Notes under the pieces: model-generated
Seen by the model: the letters and a program-made list of their open reading frames with translations, nothing else
What the model was told of the DNA's origin: nothing
Databases searched by the model: none
Position numbers and translations under genes: made by a program
Part shown: positions 56,967-64,000 of the stretch, one piece after another
Numbering within the stretch: the stretch's first letter is position 1
Layout: each line of letters opens with the position of its first letter
DNA from: Peptococcaceae bacterium UBA4068
GTDB taxonomy: Bacteria > Bacillota > Dehalobacteriia > UBA4068
DNA: 64,000 nucleotides
NCBI GenBank assembly: GCA_002382665.1
Contig: DFZA01000016.1
Coordinates: 1-64,000, forward strand
Reading direction: 5' to 3'

Positions 56967-58637
56967 TTGTCAGAAGAATTATTGGAAATAACTCTGGGTG
57001 ATATGCTTGACCAAATTGTTGATAAATATCCCGATAATGACGGAGTTGTTTATACCGACCGTAATTATCGTCGTTCTTACAGAGAATTTCGCGATGACTG
57101 CAATCTTTTTGCGAAGGGGTTGCTATCTTTAGGAGTTCAGGTTGGCGATAATGTCGCTATTTGGGCGACCAATCATCAACAATGGCTAATCAATATGTTT
57201 GCTACAGCTAAAATCGGCTCGCCGATGGTAACCGTAAATACAAATTATAAGGTATTTGAGCTAGAATACCTGCTGCGGCAATGTGATGCGACGACCTTGA
57301 TATTAATGCGTAAAAACAGAGATGTCGATTACGTAGATATTATCAATCAACTTTGTCCTAAGTTAGCTACATCAGAACCCGGTAAGCTTAATTCGGAAAA
57401 ATTCCCATTTTTAAAAAACATTATATTTTTTGGCGACGAGCCTGCTCCCGCTGGAATGTTTCACTGGGATGATATTAATGCCTTGGGAGAGAAAGTTAGC
57501 GATGAGGTATTAGCAGCTCGGCAATCTTCACTTACTATTAATCAAGTAATCAACATCCAATATACATCAGGTACTACCGGCTTTCCCAAAGGCGTTATGC
57601 TAACACACTATAACTTAGTTAACAATGGCAAAGCTATCGGCGATTGCATGGCCTTTACCGAAAAAGACCGTTTATGCATAACAGTGCCATTTTTCCATTG
57701 TTTCGGCATGGTTTTAGCCATCATAGCCTCCATGACCCATGGTACAACCATGGTACCGATCGAATATTTTAACGCTCTAAAAGTTATGGAAGCTATTCAA
57801 TCCGAACGCTGCACAGCTGTACACGGTGTACCGACAATGTTTATTTCCATGCTGGATCATAAAGATTTTAGCAAGTTTGATTTTTCCTCTATGCGCACCG
57901 GTATCATGGCTGGTTCGCCTTGTCCGATAAAAGTCATGCAAGATGTAGTAGACAAAATGAATATGCGCGAAATCACTATCGTTTACGGTCTGACGGAGTC
58001 GTCTCCTGGCTGCACGCAGACCCGTACTTATGACCCATTAGAGAAGCGTGTAACAACTGTCGGGCAGGTATTGCCGCATATTGAGGCCAAAATTGTTGAT
58101 CCAGAAAGCGGCAAAGAGATGCCGCTAAACCAACCTGGCGAATTCATTGCCCGCGGTTATAATATTATGAAGGGCTACTATAATATGCCTGAGGCCACCG
58201 CACAGGTAATCGATAAAGACGGTTGGCTTCATTCAGGTGATATAGCCTCGGTGGATGAAGAAGGTTATTACAAAATCACCGGTAGGATTAAGGATATGGT
58301 TATCCGCGGCGGTGAAAATATCTATCCTAAAGAAATTGAAGACTTTCTCTATACCCACCCATCAGTATCAGATGTGCAGGTGATAGGTATTCCCAGTCGT
58401 AAATACGGGGAAGAAATATTAGCTTATGTTATTGTCAAAGCAGGTTGTACGCTAACCGAAGACGAACTAAAAGAATATTGCTATGCAAATATTGCCCGTC
58501 ACAAAGTGCCTAGTTATTTTCGCTTCATTGACGCTTTACCTATGACAGCCAGCGGTAAAATACAGAAGTTCAAGCTTAGAGAAATGGCTGTTGAAGAACT
58601 TGGCTTGCAGGATGAGGATGCCACAGAAACAGCATAG
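56967..58637 (+). CDS. acyl-CoA synthetase (AMP-binding)
   Basis: A 556-residue adenylate-forming ligase. It has P-loop-like YTSGTTGFPKGVMLTH, YGLTESSPG, the adenosine motif GWLHSGDIASVDEEGYYKITGRIKDMVIRGGENIYPKEIE, and the C-terminal catalytic lysine in PMTASGKIQKFKLRE. It activates a carboxylate to an acyl-CoA; chain length or aromatic preference is not predictable. The TTG at 56967, six bases after GGGGGTG, is chosen over the GTG at 56943. Five further genes follow on the same strand, ending with porB, so acid activation is linked with 2-oxoacid:ferredoxin chemistry. Confidence 0.92.
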   Translation: MSEELLEITLGDMLDQIVDKYPDNDGVVYTDRNYRRSYREFRDDCNLFAKGLLSLGVQVGDNVAIWATNHQQWLINMFATAKIGSPMVTVNTNYKVFELEYLLRQCDATTLILMRKNRDVDYVDIINQLCPKLATSEPGKLNSEKFPFLKNIIFFGDEPAPAGMFHWDDINALGEKVSDEVLAARQSSLTINQVINIQYTSGTTGFPKGVMLTHYNLVNNGKAIGDCMAFTEKDRLCITVPFFHCFGMVLAIIASMTHGTTMVPIEYFNALKVMEAIQSERCTAVHGVPTMFISMLDHKDFSKFDFSSMRTGIMAGSPCPIKVMQDVVDKMNMREITIVYGLTESSPGCTQTRTYDPLEKRVTTVGQVLPHIEAKIVDPESGKEMPLNQPGEFIARGYNIMKGYYNMPEATAQVIDKDGWLHSGDIASVDEEGYYKITGRIKDMVIRGGENIYPKEIEDFLYTHPSVSDVQVIGIPSRKYGEEILAYVIVKAGCTLTEDELKEYCYANIARHKVPSYFRFIDALPMTASGKIQKFKLREMAVEELGLQDEDATETA

Positions 58638-58668
58638 AGTAGATAAATATCTATAAGGAGGCATTAAC

Positions 58669-59475
58669 ATGAGAATTGTTTTTTCCACATTAGGATGCCC
58701 CGGCTGGGAATGGGGGGAAATCGTTGCGGCTGCCGCCGATTTGGGTTATGATGGTATTGAAATAAGAGGTATAGGTAAAGAGATTTATGCGCCGTCTATA
58801 GAATTATTTTCACAGTCTAAAGCCGCGGCAACCAAGAAACGCCTGGCTGATTTAAAATTAGAAATCTCCTGCTTTACTTCCGCCTGTTATTTATGCGACA
58901 AACAAAATCAAGCAGATGTATTACGGATCAGTAAAGAATATATAGATACCGCGCAAAGAATGGGTACAGCTTACGTGCGTGTGCTTGGCGATCAGGACTC
59001 CCAGCCGCAAGGCGAGGTGGATACCGGATTAGTCGAAGAGAACCTACGCGAGTTGGCGACATACGCTGCCCCCAAAGGAGTATGCGTACTATTGGAAAGC
59101 AACGGTGTATTTGCCAAAAGCCAATTAATGGCACAAATATTAAAGAAAGTCGATTCTGCGTATGCCGGGGCGCTTTGGGATGTTAATCACCCATACCGCT
59201 ATTATTATGAACAACCGCAAATGACATACGAAAATCTTAAGCCATATTTACGTTATTTGCATCTGAAGGATTCTTTGTTTATCGATGGCGAGACTGTATA
59301 CAAAATGATGGGCGAGGGTGATATACCCAATAAGACAATTATTAATATGCTGAAAAAAGATGGTTTTAGCGGTTACTTATCTTTTGAATGGGTAAAACGC
59401 TGGGATCGTACGTTGAGCGAGCCGGGAATTGTTTTTCCCCATTTTATCCATTATGTAAAATCAATTCTTAAATAG
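58669..59475 (+). CDS. TIM-barrel sugar-phosphate isomerase/epimerase family protein
   Basis: A 268-residue xylose-isomerase-like barrel. It shows ADLGYDGIEIRG, AQRMGTAYVRVLG, VCVLLESNG, ALWDVNHPYRYYYEQP and YLHLKDSLF, a series of metal-ligand strands (Glu, Asp/His, His, Glu in SFEW). Family members include hydroxypyruvate isomerases, inosose dehydratases and epimerases. The substrate is unknown. AAGGAGGC precedes the ATG. The gene lies between the acyl-CoA synthetase and the por genes, with gaps of 31 and 11 nt. Confidence 0.88.
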   Translation: MRIVFSTLGCPGWEWGEIVAAAADLGYDGIEIRGIGKEIYAPSIELFSQSKAAATKKRLADLKLEISCFTSACYLCDKQNQADVLRISKEYIDTAQRMGTAYVRVLGDQDSQPQGEVDTGLVEENLRELATYAAPKGVCVLLESNGVFAKSQLMAQILKKVDSAYAGALWDVNHPYRYYYEQPQMTYENLKPYLRYLHLKDSLFIDGETVYKMMGEGDIPNKTIINMLKKDGFSGYLSFEWVKRWDRTLSEPGIVFPHFIHYVKSILK

Positions 59476-59486
59476 GAGATATAAAA

Positions 59487-60026
59487 ATGCTAGAAATAAG
59501 ATTTCACGGCTACGGCGGTGAAGGAATTGTGACGCTGGCAGAAATGCTGGCGTCTGCGGCAATTAAGACCGGTTCTCAAGTACAATCATTGCCTTCCTTT
59601 GGTGTTGAGCGGCGCGGCGCACCTGTTAAAGCATTGTTACGTATTTCCGATCAGGAAATATATATTCGCAGCGAATGCCGACAACCTGATATTTTGGTAG
59701 TACTTAATCAGAAATTATTGGCTTCAGCCATTGAACAGGGTATTAAAGAAAATGGTAGAATAATACTCAATCATCATCAACCTTTGGATTGCAGCTATCC
59801 ATTAACCTGCATTGATGCAACTAAAATTGCGATTGATGAAAATCTTGTTATTGGACGAGTACCTTTTATCAATATCCCTCTGATGGGTGCTGTTGCTTTT
59901 GAGATCGACGTCCCCTTTGAAAAACTTGAACAGGCCATTTGTGAAAAATGGACGGGTAATACCGGGATGCGTAATGCCGAAGTTGCCAATATTGGCTACA
60001 AGACAATGCAAGAGAGGCGAAAATAA
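59487..60026 (+). CDS. porC: 2-oxoacid:ferredoxin oxidoreductase gamma subunit
   Basis: A 179-residue subunit. It has the POR/KOR gamma start (LEIRFHGYGGEGIVTLAEMLASAAIKTG) and QSLPSFGVERRGAPVKALLRIS, characteristic of pyruvate/ketoisovalerate enzymes. Four separate genes (gamma, delta, alpha, beta) make the complete heterotetramer. It is oxygen-sensitive and works with low-potential ferredoxin. The exact oxoacid is inferred only from similarity to pyruvate-type subunits. Confidence 0.9.
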   Translation: MLEIRFHGYGGEGIVTLAEMLASAAIKTGSQVQSLPSFGVERRGAPVKALLRISDQEIYIRSECRQPDILVVLNQKLLASAIEQGIKENGRIILNHHQPLDCSYPLTCIDATKIAIDENLVIGRVPFINIPLMGAVAFEIDVPFEKLEQAICEKWTGNTGMRNAEVANIGYKTMQERRK

Positions 60027-60028
60027 TC

Positions 60029-60292
60029 ATGGAACAACGTAATGATTTTCCATCAAAATATCCGGTATCATATCCGGTCATAGGCGCGGGCGGCGATACC
60101 GGCTCCTGGCGGATGTTTCGACCGGAAATAGATAAAGACAAGTGTATAAAATGCTTATTTTGCTGGATATATTGCCCCGACGGCGTAATTGACCGCGACA
60201 ATTTGCAAATCAATTATGATTTCTGCAAAGGCTGCGGTATTTGCGCCAAAGAATGTCCGCGTAACGCAATCAATATGATCAGAGAAGAGTAG
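60029..60292 (+). CDS. porD: 2-oxoacid:ferredoxin oxidoreductase delta subunit
   Basis: An 87-residue 2[4Fe-4S] ferredoxin-type subunit with CIKCLFCWIYCP and CKGCGICAKECP. The N-terminal YPVIGAGGDTGSWRMFRPEID is typical of PorD. It conducts electrons from the TPP site to soluble ferredoxin. It starts two bases after porC ends. Confidence 0.92.
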   Translation: MEQRNDFPSKYPVSYPVIGAGGDTGSWRMFRPEIDKDKCIKCLFCWIYCPDGVIDRDNLQINYDFCKGCGICAKECPRNAINMIREE

Positions 60293-60301
60293 AGGATAAC
60301 A

Positions 60302-61429
60302 ATGAAGAAATTATTTGATACGGGATGTCATGTAGTGGCGCAAGCTGTAAAATGCGCCGATGTAGATATGGTAGCGGCATATCCTATCACCCCGCAAACC
60401 AGTGTTGTTGAAGAAATCGCCGCGCTTACCGAATCAGGCGAGATGAATTGCCGCTTCCTGCCGGTAGAAGGAGAACACAGCGCTATGGCCGCTTGTGTTG
60501 CTGCGGCAGCCGTGGGTGCGCGCGCTTTTACTGCCACATCGTCTCAAGGTTTGCTATATATGCACGAAGTTCTGCATATGGCTTCCGGTTGTCGCTTCCC
60601 GCTTGTGATGGTTAATGTCAACCGCGCTGTTTTTGCACCTTGGACACTCTGGGCAGACCACAGCGATTCGCTTTCACAGAGAGATACCGGTTGGCTGCAA
60701 TTATATTGTTGCTCTCTGCAGGAAGTTTTTAATACCATTTTGCAAGCTTATTATATTGCGGAACGGGTGCGTATCCCCGTGATGGTCAATATGGACGGAT
60801 TCATTCTTTCGCATTGCCGGATGATTGTAAATATGCCTGATCAGGAAATTATTGATAAATTTTTGCAACGGCAGCCTAATGGCTGGATAGCAAATCCGGC
60901 CAATCCCAGCGCTTATGCCTGCGTTACCGGCGCCGATCTTTATCCCGGTTTTAGGGAAGAATTATTTAATGATACAAAGAACGCAGATAAGATTATTGTT
61001 GAAGCAGCAAGTGTTTACCGTGATCTGACAGGCTTCTGGGACGGTGATTTAATTGATACCTATCGTTGCGATGATGCAGATACATTTATCGTAACCATCG
61101 GCAGCATGGCCGCAGAAGCGCGCTTGTCCATAGATTTATTAAGAGAGCAGGGAGTCAAAACCGGTCTGATCAAAATCAGATCATTCAGACCTTTCCCGGC
61201 AGCAGCATTGTCCGCTGTTTTGCCTGATGGCGCACGTGTAATGGTACTGGACCGCAATTATGGATTGGGTACAGAAGGCGGTATCGTATTTTCCGAATTA
61301 AAAGCCTCTTTATTCAATCGTGCTGCTAAGATAGAAATTGCCAATCAGATTATGGGCATCGGCGGTTCAGACGTAAATTATCAAATGATGGCCGACGCTG
61401 TAACATCGGCTTGGGATATACGGAGGTAA
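60302..61429 (+). CDS. porA: 2-oxoacid:ferredoxin oxidoreductase alpha subunit
   Basis: A 375-residue subunit. MVAAYPITPQTSVVEEIAAL is the pyrimidine-domain signature; RFLPVEGEHSAMAACVAAAAVGARAFTATSSQGLLYMHEVLHMASG and the FAPWTLWADHSDSLSQRDTGWLQLY region follow. The C-terminal domain begins at FIVTIGSMAAEARLSIDLLREQG. It binds substrate at the alpha/beta interface. Confidence 0.93.
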   Translation: MKKLFDTGCHVVAQAVKCADVDMVAAYPITPQTSVVEEIAALTESGEMNCRFLPVEGEHSAMAACVAAAAVGARAFTATSSQGLLYMHEVLHMASGCRFPLVMVNVNRAVFAPWTLWADHSDSLSQRDTGWLQLYCCSLQEVFNTILQAYYIAERVRIPVMVNMDGFILSHCRMIVNMPDQEIIDKFLQRQPNGWIANPANPSAYACVTGADLYPGFREELFNDTKNADKIIVEAASVYRDLTGFWDGDLIDTYRCDDADTFIVTIGSMAAEARLSIDLLREQGVKTGLIKIRSFRPFPAAALSAVLPDGARVMVLDRNYGLGTEGGIVFSELKASLFNRAAKIEIANQIMGIGGSDVNYQMMADAVTSAWDIRR

Positions 61430-61437
61430 GAGTAAAT

Positions 61438-62370
61438 ATGACTACTGCAATTAAAAATCTTCCTCGTGATGAAATTGTTATGGCTGGGAACGGCGCTTGC
61501 GGCGGTTGCCCGGCAACAGCCGCTTTAAGAATAGTCGGCAAGGCTTTTGGGCCCAATGCCATTTGTTTAATGACGCCTTCTTGTTCTGTTGCTTCCATCG
61601 GCTTACTGCCTAAATCGTCATTTAATTATCCGATATTAAATATTTGTTTTGCCGCTGCCGGTTCTTCGGCTGCAGGTATGGAATACGCACTGGAATCTTT
61701 ACAAAAAAAAGGCCGGCTGAGCGGAGAAAAACCTCTTGTATTTACCTGGATAGGCGATGGCGGCACCTATGATATCGGTTTTCAGGCTTTATCGGCAGCT
61801 GCCGAACGCAATGACGACTTTATTCATATTTGCTATAATAATGAAGCATACAGCAATACCGGCGTACAGCGCAGCGGCGCCACGCCACGTTTTGCCGCAA
61901 CCACAACTACGCCGACTGGTAAACAAGTCGAAAAAAAGAATATGCCTTTGCTAATGCTTGACCACCATATTCCATATTTAGCAACAGCTTCTTTAGCCAA
62001 TCCCGGTGATTTTTATGATAAGCTTATCAAAGCTAAAAATAGCAAAGGTTTCAGATATATTGAAATATTAGCTCCCTGTTACACCGGCTGGAAATTTGCA
62101 GCCGAAGATATGATTAATATCAGCCGTAAAGCTGTTAATTGCGGCGCCTGGTTATTATTTGAAGCTGAGAACGGTAAGATTGAGTTTACCAATCCTACCA
62201 GAAAGTTTGTTGAGGGTGCAGCATCTCCTGAATCTCCCGCCGAGTATCTGAGTATGCAGGGACGCTTCTCCGCAGCTCTTAAAGGTGAAAACCGAGATCA
62301 GGTAATAAATAGCATGGCATCGCAAATTGCCGATGACTTGCAATCATTACGTAGATATTCAGCAAATTAG
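61438..62370 (+). CDS. porB: 2-oxoacid:ferredoxin oxidoreductase beta subunit
   Basis: A 310-residue TPP-binding subunit. GACGGCPATAALRIV starts the cluster-binding region, WIGDGGTYDIGFQALSAAAERNDDFIHICYNNEAYSNTGVQRSGATP is the TPP-Mg site (GDG...N), and a cysteine near the end (APCYTGW) is a probable fourth ligand of the proximal cluster. The ATG at 61438 follows CGGAGG, 8 nt after porA. The strong terminator behind it closes the operon. Confidence 0.93.
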   Translation: MTTAIKNLPRDEIVMAGNGACGGCPATAALRIVGKAFGPNAICLMTPSCSVASIGLLPKSSFNYPILNICFAAAGSSAAGMEYALESLQKKGRLSGEKPLVFTWIGDGGTYDIGFQALSAAAERNDDFIHICYNNEAYSNTGVQRSGATPRFAATTTTPTGKQVEKKNMPLLMLDHHIPYLATASLANPGDFYDKLIKAKNSKGFRYIEILAPCYTGWKFAAEDMINISRKAVNCGAWLLFEAENGKIEFTNPTRKFVEGAASPESPAEYLSMQGRFSAALKGENRDQVINSMASQIADDLQSLRRYSAN

Positions 62371-62380
62371 AGTCGGATTC

Positions 62381-62412
62381 AAAAAGGCGGCATTTATTGC
62401 CGCCTTTTATTT
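62381..62412. terminator. terminator between porB and the PRC-barrel gene
   Basis: AAAAGGCGGCA pairs with TGCCGCCTTTT around an AT loop, with A and T runs on both sides; convergent genes. Confidence 0.88.
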
Positions 62413-62422
62413 TGGTCTTATT

Positions 62423-63421
62423 TTATGTTCTTATCGGTTCATCATATTCATCATATTCATCATCAGGAACCATTGCTTGATCATCGATTGCTTGGGCATC
62501 GATTGCTTGATCATCGATTGCTTGGTCATTAATTGATTGATCATCGTATGTTGCATTTATCTGATCATTCGGTTCAGTTTTTTTATCCGGAACAAATTTC
62601 ACCTCAATTTCAATTGTATTTTGTATCGCCTGATCGTTTTCATTTGCTTCAGTTATTTCCTGATTATTATCTATGCCACTTTTTGTTTCGTTCTCGATTT
62701 CGTTTTCCGACTCATTTTCCATGTTTTCCATCAACAGAGGTTCTTCGCTGGGTTCCTCAGCAACAACTTCTAATTGAATTTCTTCGATATTTTTTAACTT
62801 TGAAGATATGTTCTGGGAAATCTTTTTGGAAGCCTCGAACGTACCCCGTGCAGCGGCAGTGGCTTTATCCTTGGCCGTTTCCATAGAAGAAAGTAAGGAA
62901 TTATCAATAACCTGATAATCATCAAGACATTTGTCGGAAAGCATAACTGTATGTGACGACATTGCCATGATGTGTGAACCGTTGATTAAAATCTTCTCTT
63001 TGAACAATCCGTCGGCGGTAATCTCCAGACCGCAAATTTTCCCACTTGTACAATCAAAGCGGTACTCATCGATCCTACCCAAAGTATTTCCACCGGCAGT
63101 AAAGCAGCGCGCGCCTATTGGTTGAATCGGTTGCCGCAAGAGACGTGTATATTGGACAAACGCGCTTTTCTTTTGGATATCAGTTGAATTTTGAATCGTA
63201 ATTGCATCGTCACCAATACTTATAATTGCTGAAAACGGCAATATCCGTTCTTCTTTGGCCAGCCGACGGCGTTCCAGCAACAAAGCAACTACTTGTTTGG
63301 CCGCCGGATCAATTAATAACAGTCTCACCGAACCTAAGAAAACCCCCTCGTTAATACTGTATACCGGCAAAGCCCTGACTTTGCGGCTTAATTTCTCATT
63401 TTTTTTGATATCTGAGGTCAT
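62423..63421 (-). CDS. PRC-barrel domain protein with repetitive acidic C-terminus
   Basis: A 332-residue protein. Two PRC-barrel domains occupy about residues 10-90 (KVRALPVYSINEGVFLGSVRLLLIDPAAKQVVALLL) and 95-175 (GARCFTAGGNTLGRIDEYRFDCTSGKICGLEI). A helical linker, METAKDKATAAARGTFEASKKI, follows. The last 110 residues are acidic and Asn/Gln-rich, with five near-identical DQAID-type units and a DEYDEYDEP end. PRC-barrels bind proteins or RNA. Function unknown; the tail is probably disordered. Divergent from pth. Confidence 0.85.
   Translation of the reverse strand: MTSDIKKNEKLSRKVRALPVYSINEGVFLGSVRLLLIDPAAKQVVALLLERRRLAKEERILPFSAIISIGDDAITIQNSTDIQKKSAFVQYTRLLRQPIQPIGARCFTAGGNTLGRIDEYRFDCTSGKICGLEITADGLFKEKILINGSHIMAMSSHTVMLSDKCLDDYQVIDNSLLSSMETAKDKATAAARGTFEASKKISQNISSKLKNIEEIQLEVVAEEPSEEPLLMENMENESENEIENETKSGIDNNQEITEANENDQAIQNTIEIEVKFVPDKKTEPNDQINATYDDQSINDQAIDDQAIDAQAIDDQAMVPDDEYDEYDEPIRT
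62434..62547 (-). repeat. tandem repeats in the PRC-barrel gene tail
   Basis: Five 15-bp units (62473-62547, core TTGCTTGATCATCGA on the plus strand) encode the DQAID series. An adjacent 9-bp repeat (about 62434-62463, ATCATATTC) encodes DEYDEY. Both are in frame. Confidence 0.85.
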
Positions 63422-63546
63422 ATATATTCCTCCGAAAAATTTGATTATATTTGAATTATATTGACCAAAGTTTTTTCTTATGCTCTTTTTTCGCTGATTA
63501 TTATGTGGTAGAATAAATATGGTAATTTGATTAGAGGAGAATATCG

Positions 63547-64000
63547 GTGAAAATCATTTTCGGTTTAGGCAATCCCGGCCAAAACTATCAGCTGACACGT
63601 CATAATGCCGGCTTCTTAGTATTGGATCAAATAGCGGACCGCCTAAATATTAATTTCGGTAAAAAAGTTTGTGATTGTGATTGCGCATCTTCAATTTTCC
63701 ATGACCAGAAAATAATCCTTGCCAAACCGCAGCTATTCATGAACCACAGTGGTTTTGCCGTCAGCAAACTAAGCCAATATTACAAAGTTGATTTTAATGA
63801 TATTCTAATCATACATGATGATTTAGATTTACCTCCTGCGCAGATTCGTTTCAAAAGCGATGGCGGCAGCGGCGGTCAAAAGGGAGTAACTTCAATCATC
63901 GAGCAATTAGGCATCGACAAATTTTCCCGCCTGAAAATTGGTATCGGCAAAGCGCCTTTTGACACAGTTGATTATGTATTGAAGCAGTTTAACAGCGAGG
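63547..64000 (+). CDS. pth: peptidyl-tRNA hydrolase (partial, runs off the window)
   Basis: The first 151 codons of Pth, which releases peptidyl groups from prematurely dropped tRNAs. IIFGLGNPGQNYQLTRHNAGFLVLD carries the catalytic His20 and Asn. AKPQLFMNHSGFAV and IIHDDLDLPPAQIRFKSDGGSGGQKGVTSIIEQLG with the catalytic Asp follow, then FSRLKIGIGKAP. The GTG start at 63547 has AGAGGAGA upstream. A TGnTAGAAT extended -10 element lies at 63506-63514. The gene is cut by the window end. Confidence 0.96.
   Translation, partial: MKIIFGLGNPGQNYQLTRHNAGFLVLDQIADRLNINFGKKVCDCDCASSIFHDQKIILAKPQLFMNHSGFAVSKLSQYYKVDFNDILIIHDDLDLPPAQIRFKSDGGSGGQKGVTSIIEQLGIDKFSRLKIGIGKAPFDTVDYVLKQFNSE

Noticed and set aside
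1..64000. CRISPR array, insertion sequence, prophage or integrase
   Set aside because: I looked for regularly spaced repeats, terminal inverted repeats and transposase or integrase motifs and saw none. The only tandem repeats are in-frame coding repeats.

Overview
The window is AT-rich chromosomal DNA from an endospore-forming, low-GC, anaerobic Bacillota (Clostridia-like) bacterium. It carries spo0A, spoIIAA-spoIIAB-sigF, sigG-spoIIR, spoIVB, a ymxH-type gene and cotJABC. It also has oxygen-sensitive ferredoxin metabolism (a tungsten/molybdenum aldehyde:ferredoxin oxidoreductase and a four-subunit 2-oxoacid:ferredoxin oxidoreductase), peroxide and superoxide defence of the anaerobic type (reverse rubrerythrin, a superoxide reductase remnant), and an S-layer-homology surface protein. 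I cannot name the species from sequence alone. There is no CRISPR array, insertion sequence or prophage in view.

Layout. 1-4.2 kb is a loose region of small or decayed genes: a tRNA end, an unknown membrane protein, a truncated polysaccharide deacetylase, degV, a frameshifted flavodoxin, an xre/membrane-protein pair and a truncated superoxide reductase. 4.2-8.6 kb holds feoA-feoB-fur behind two near-identical Fur-type palindromes, then a stand-alone acyl carrier protein, reverse rubrerythrin and an AlkD-like gene. 8.7-13.3 kb is a surface-polymer glycosylation module (YfhO, GtrA, GT2). Between its genes lies a 0.6-kb scar containing pieces of a second copy of the same three genes. 13.4-18.5 kb holds nfo and typA (minus), sigG-spoIIR, ymxH and nrdR. 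18.6-21.8 kb is a cassette of ThiS/MoaD-like protein, four-cluster ferredoxin, AOR, and a second ThiS/MoaD-like protein. 22-26.1 kb has an NTF2-like protein, tRNA-Arg, an XRE regulator, a class V aminotransferase, serS and three tRNAs. 26.2-35.1 kb has a lipoprotein and a 2668-residue S-layer giant.

35.2-42.6 kb contains a VOC protein, an acetyl-CoA hydrolase/CoA-transferase, the spoIIA operon (minus) divergent from spoIVB, then spo0A and mazG-rqcP. 42.7-46.9 kb holds tRNA-Gln and tRNA-Pro, a beta-CASP nuclease, dnaD, a DnaI/DnaC loader and a nitrilase-family amidohydrolase. 47-53.5 kb is a complete phosphate operon: pstS-pstC-pstA-pstB-phoU-phoP-phoR. 53.6-64 kb has a HAD phosphatase, cotJABC (minus), mltG, an acyl-CoA synthetase, a TIM-barrel isomerase, porCDAB, a PRC-barrel protein with a repeated acidic tail, and the start of pth.

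Regulation can be read in several places. Sigma-H-type promoters precede both spoIIA and spo0A, and two inverted Spo0A boxes lie upstream of spo0A. A sigma-F-type promoter precedes sigG. Fur boxes lie at feo, a 7-1-7 PerR/Fur-like palindrome at rubrerythrin, and PhoP-type direct repeats at pst. Together these describe phosphate, iron/peroxide and sporulation circuits. The points I find most worth a second look are the ThiS-ferredoxin-AOR-ThiS cassette, the deletion-scarred duplicate of the YfhO/GtrA/GT2 module, an unassigned beta-rich domain in the giant S-layer protein, and the lobe-swapped PstS.
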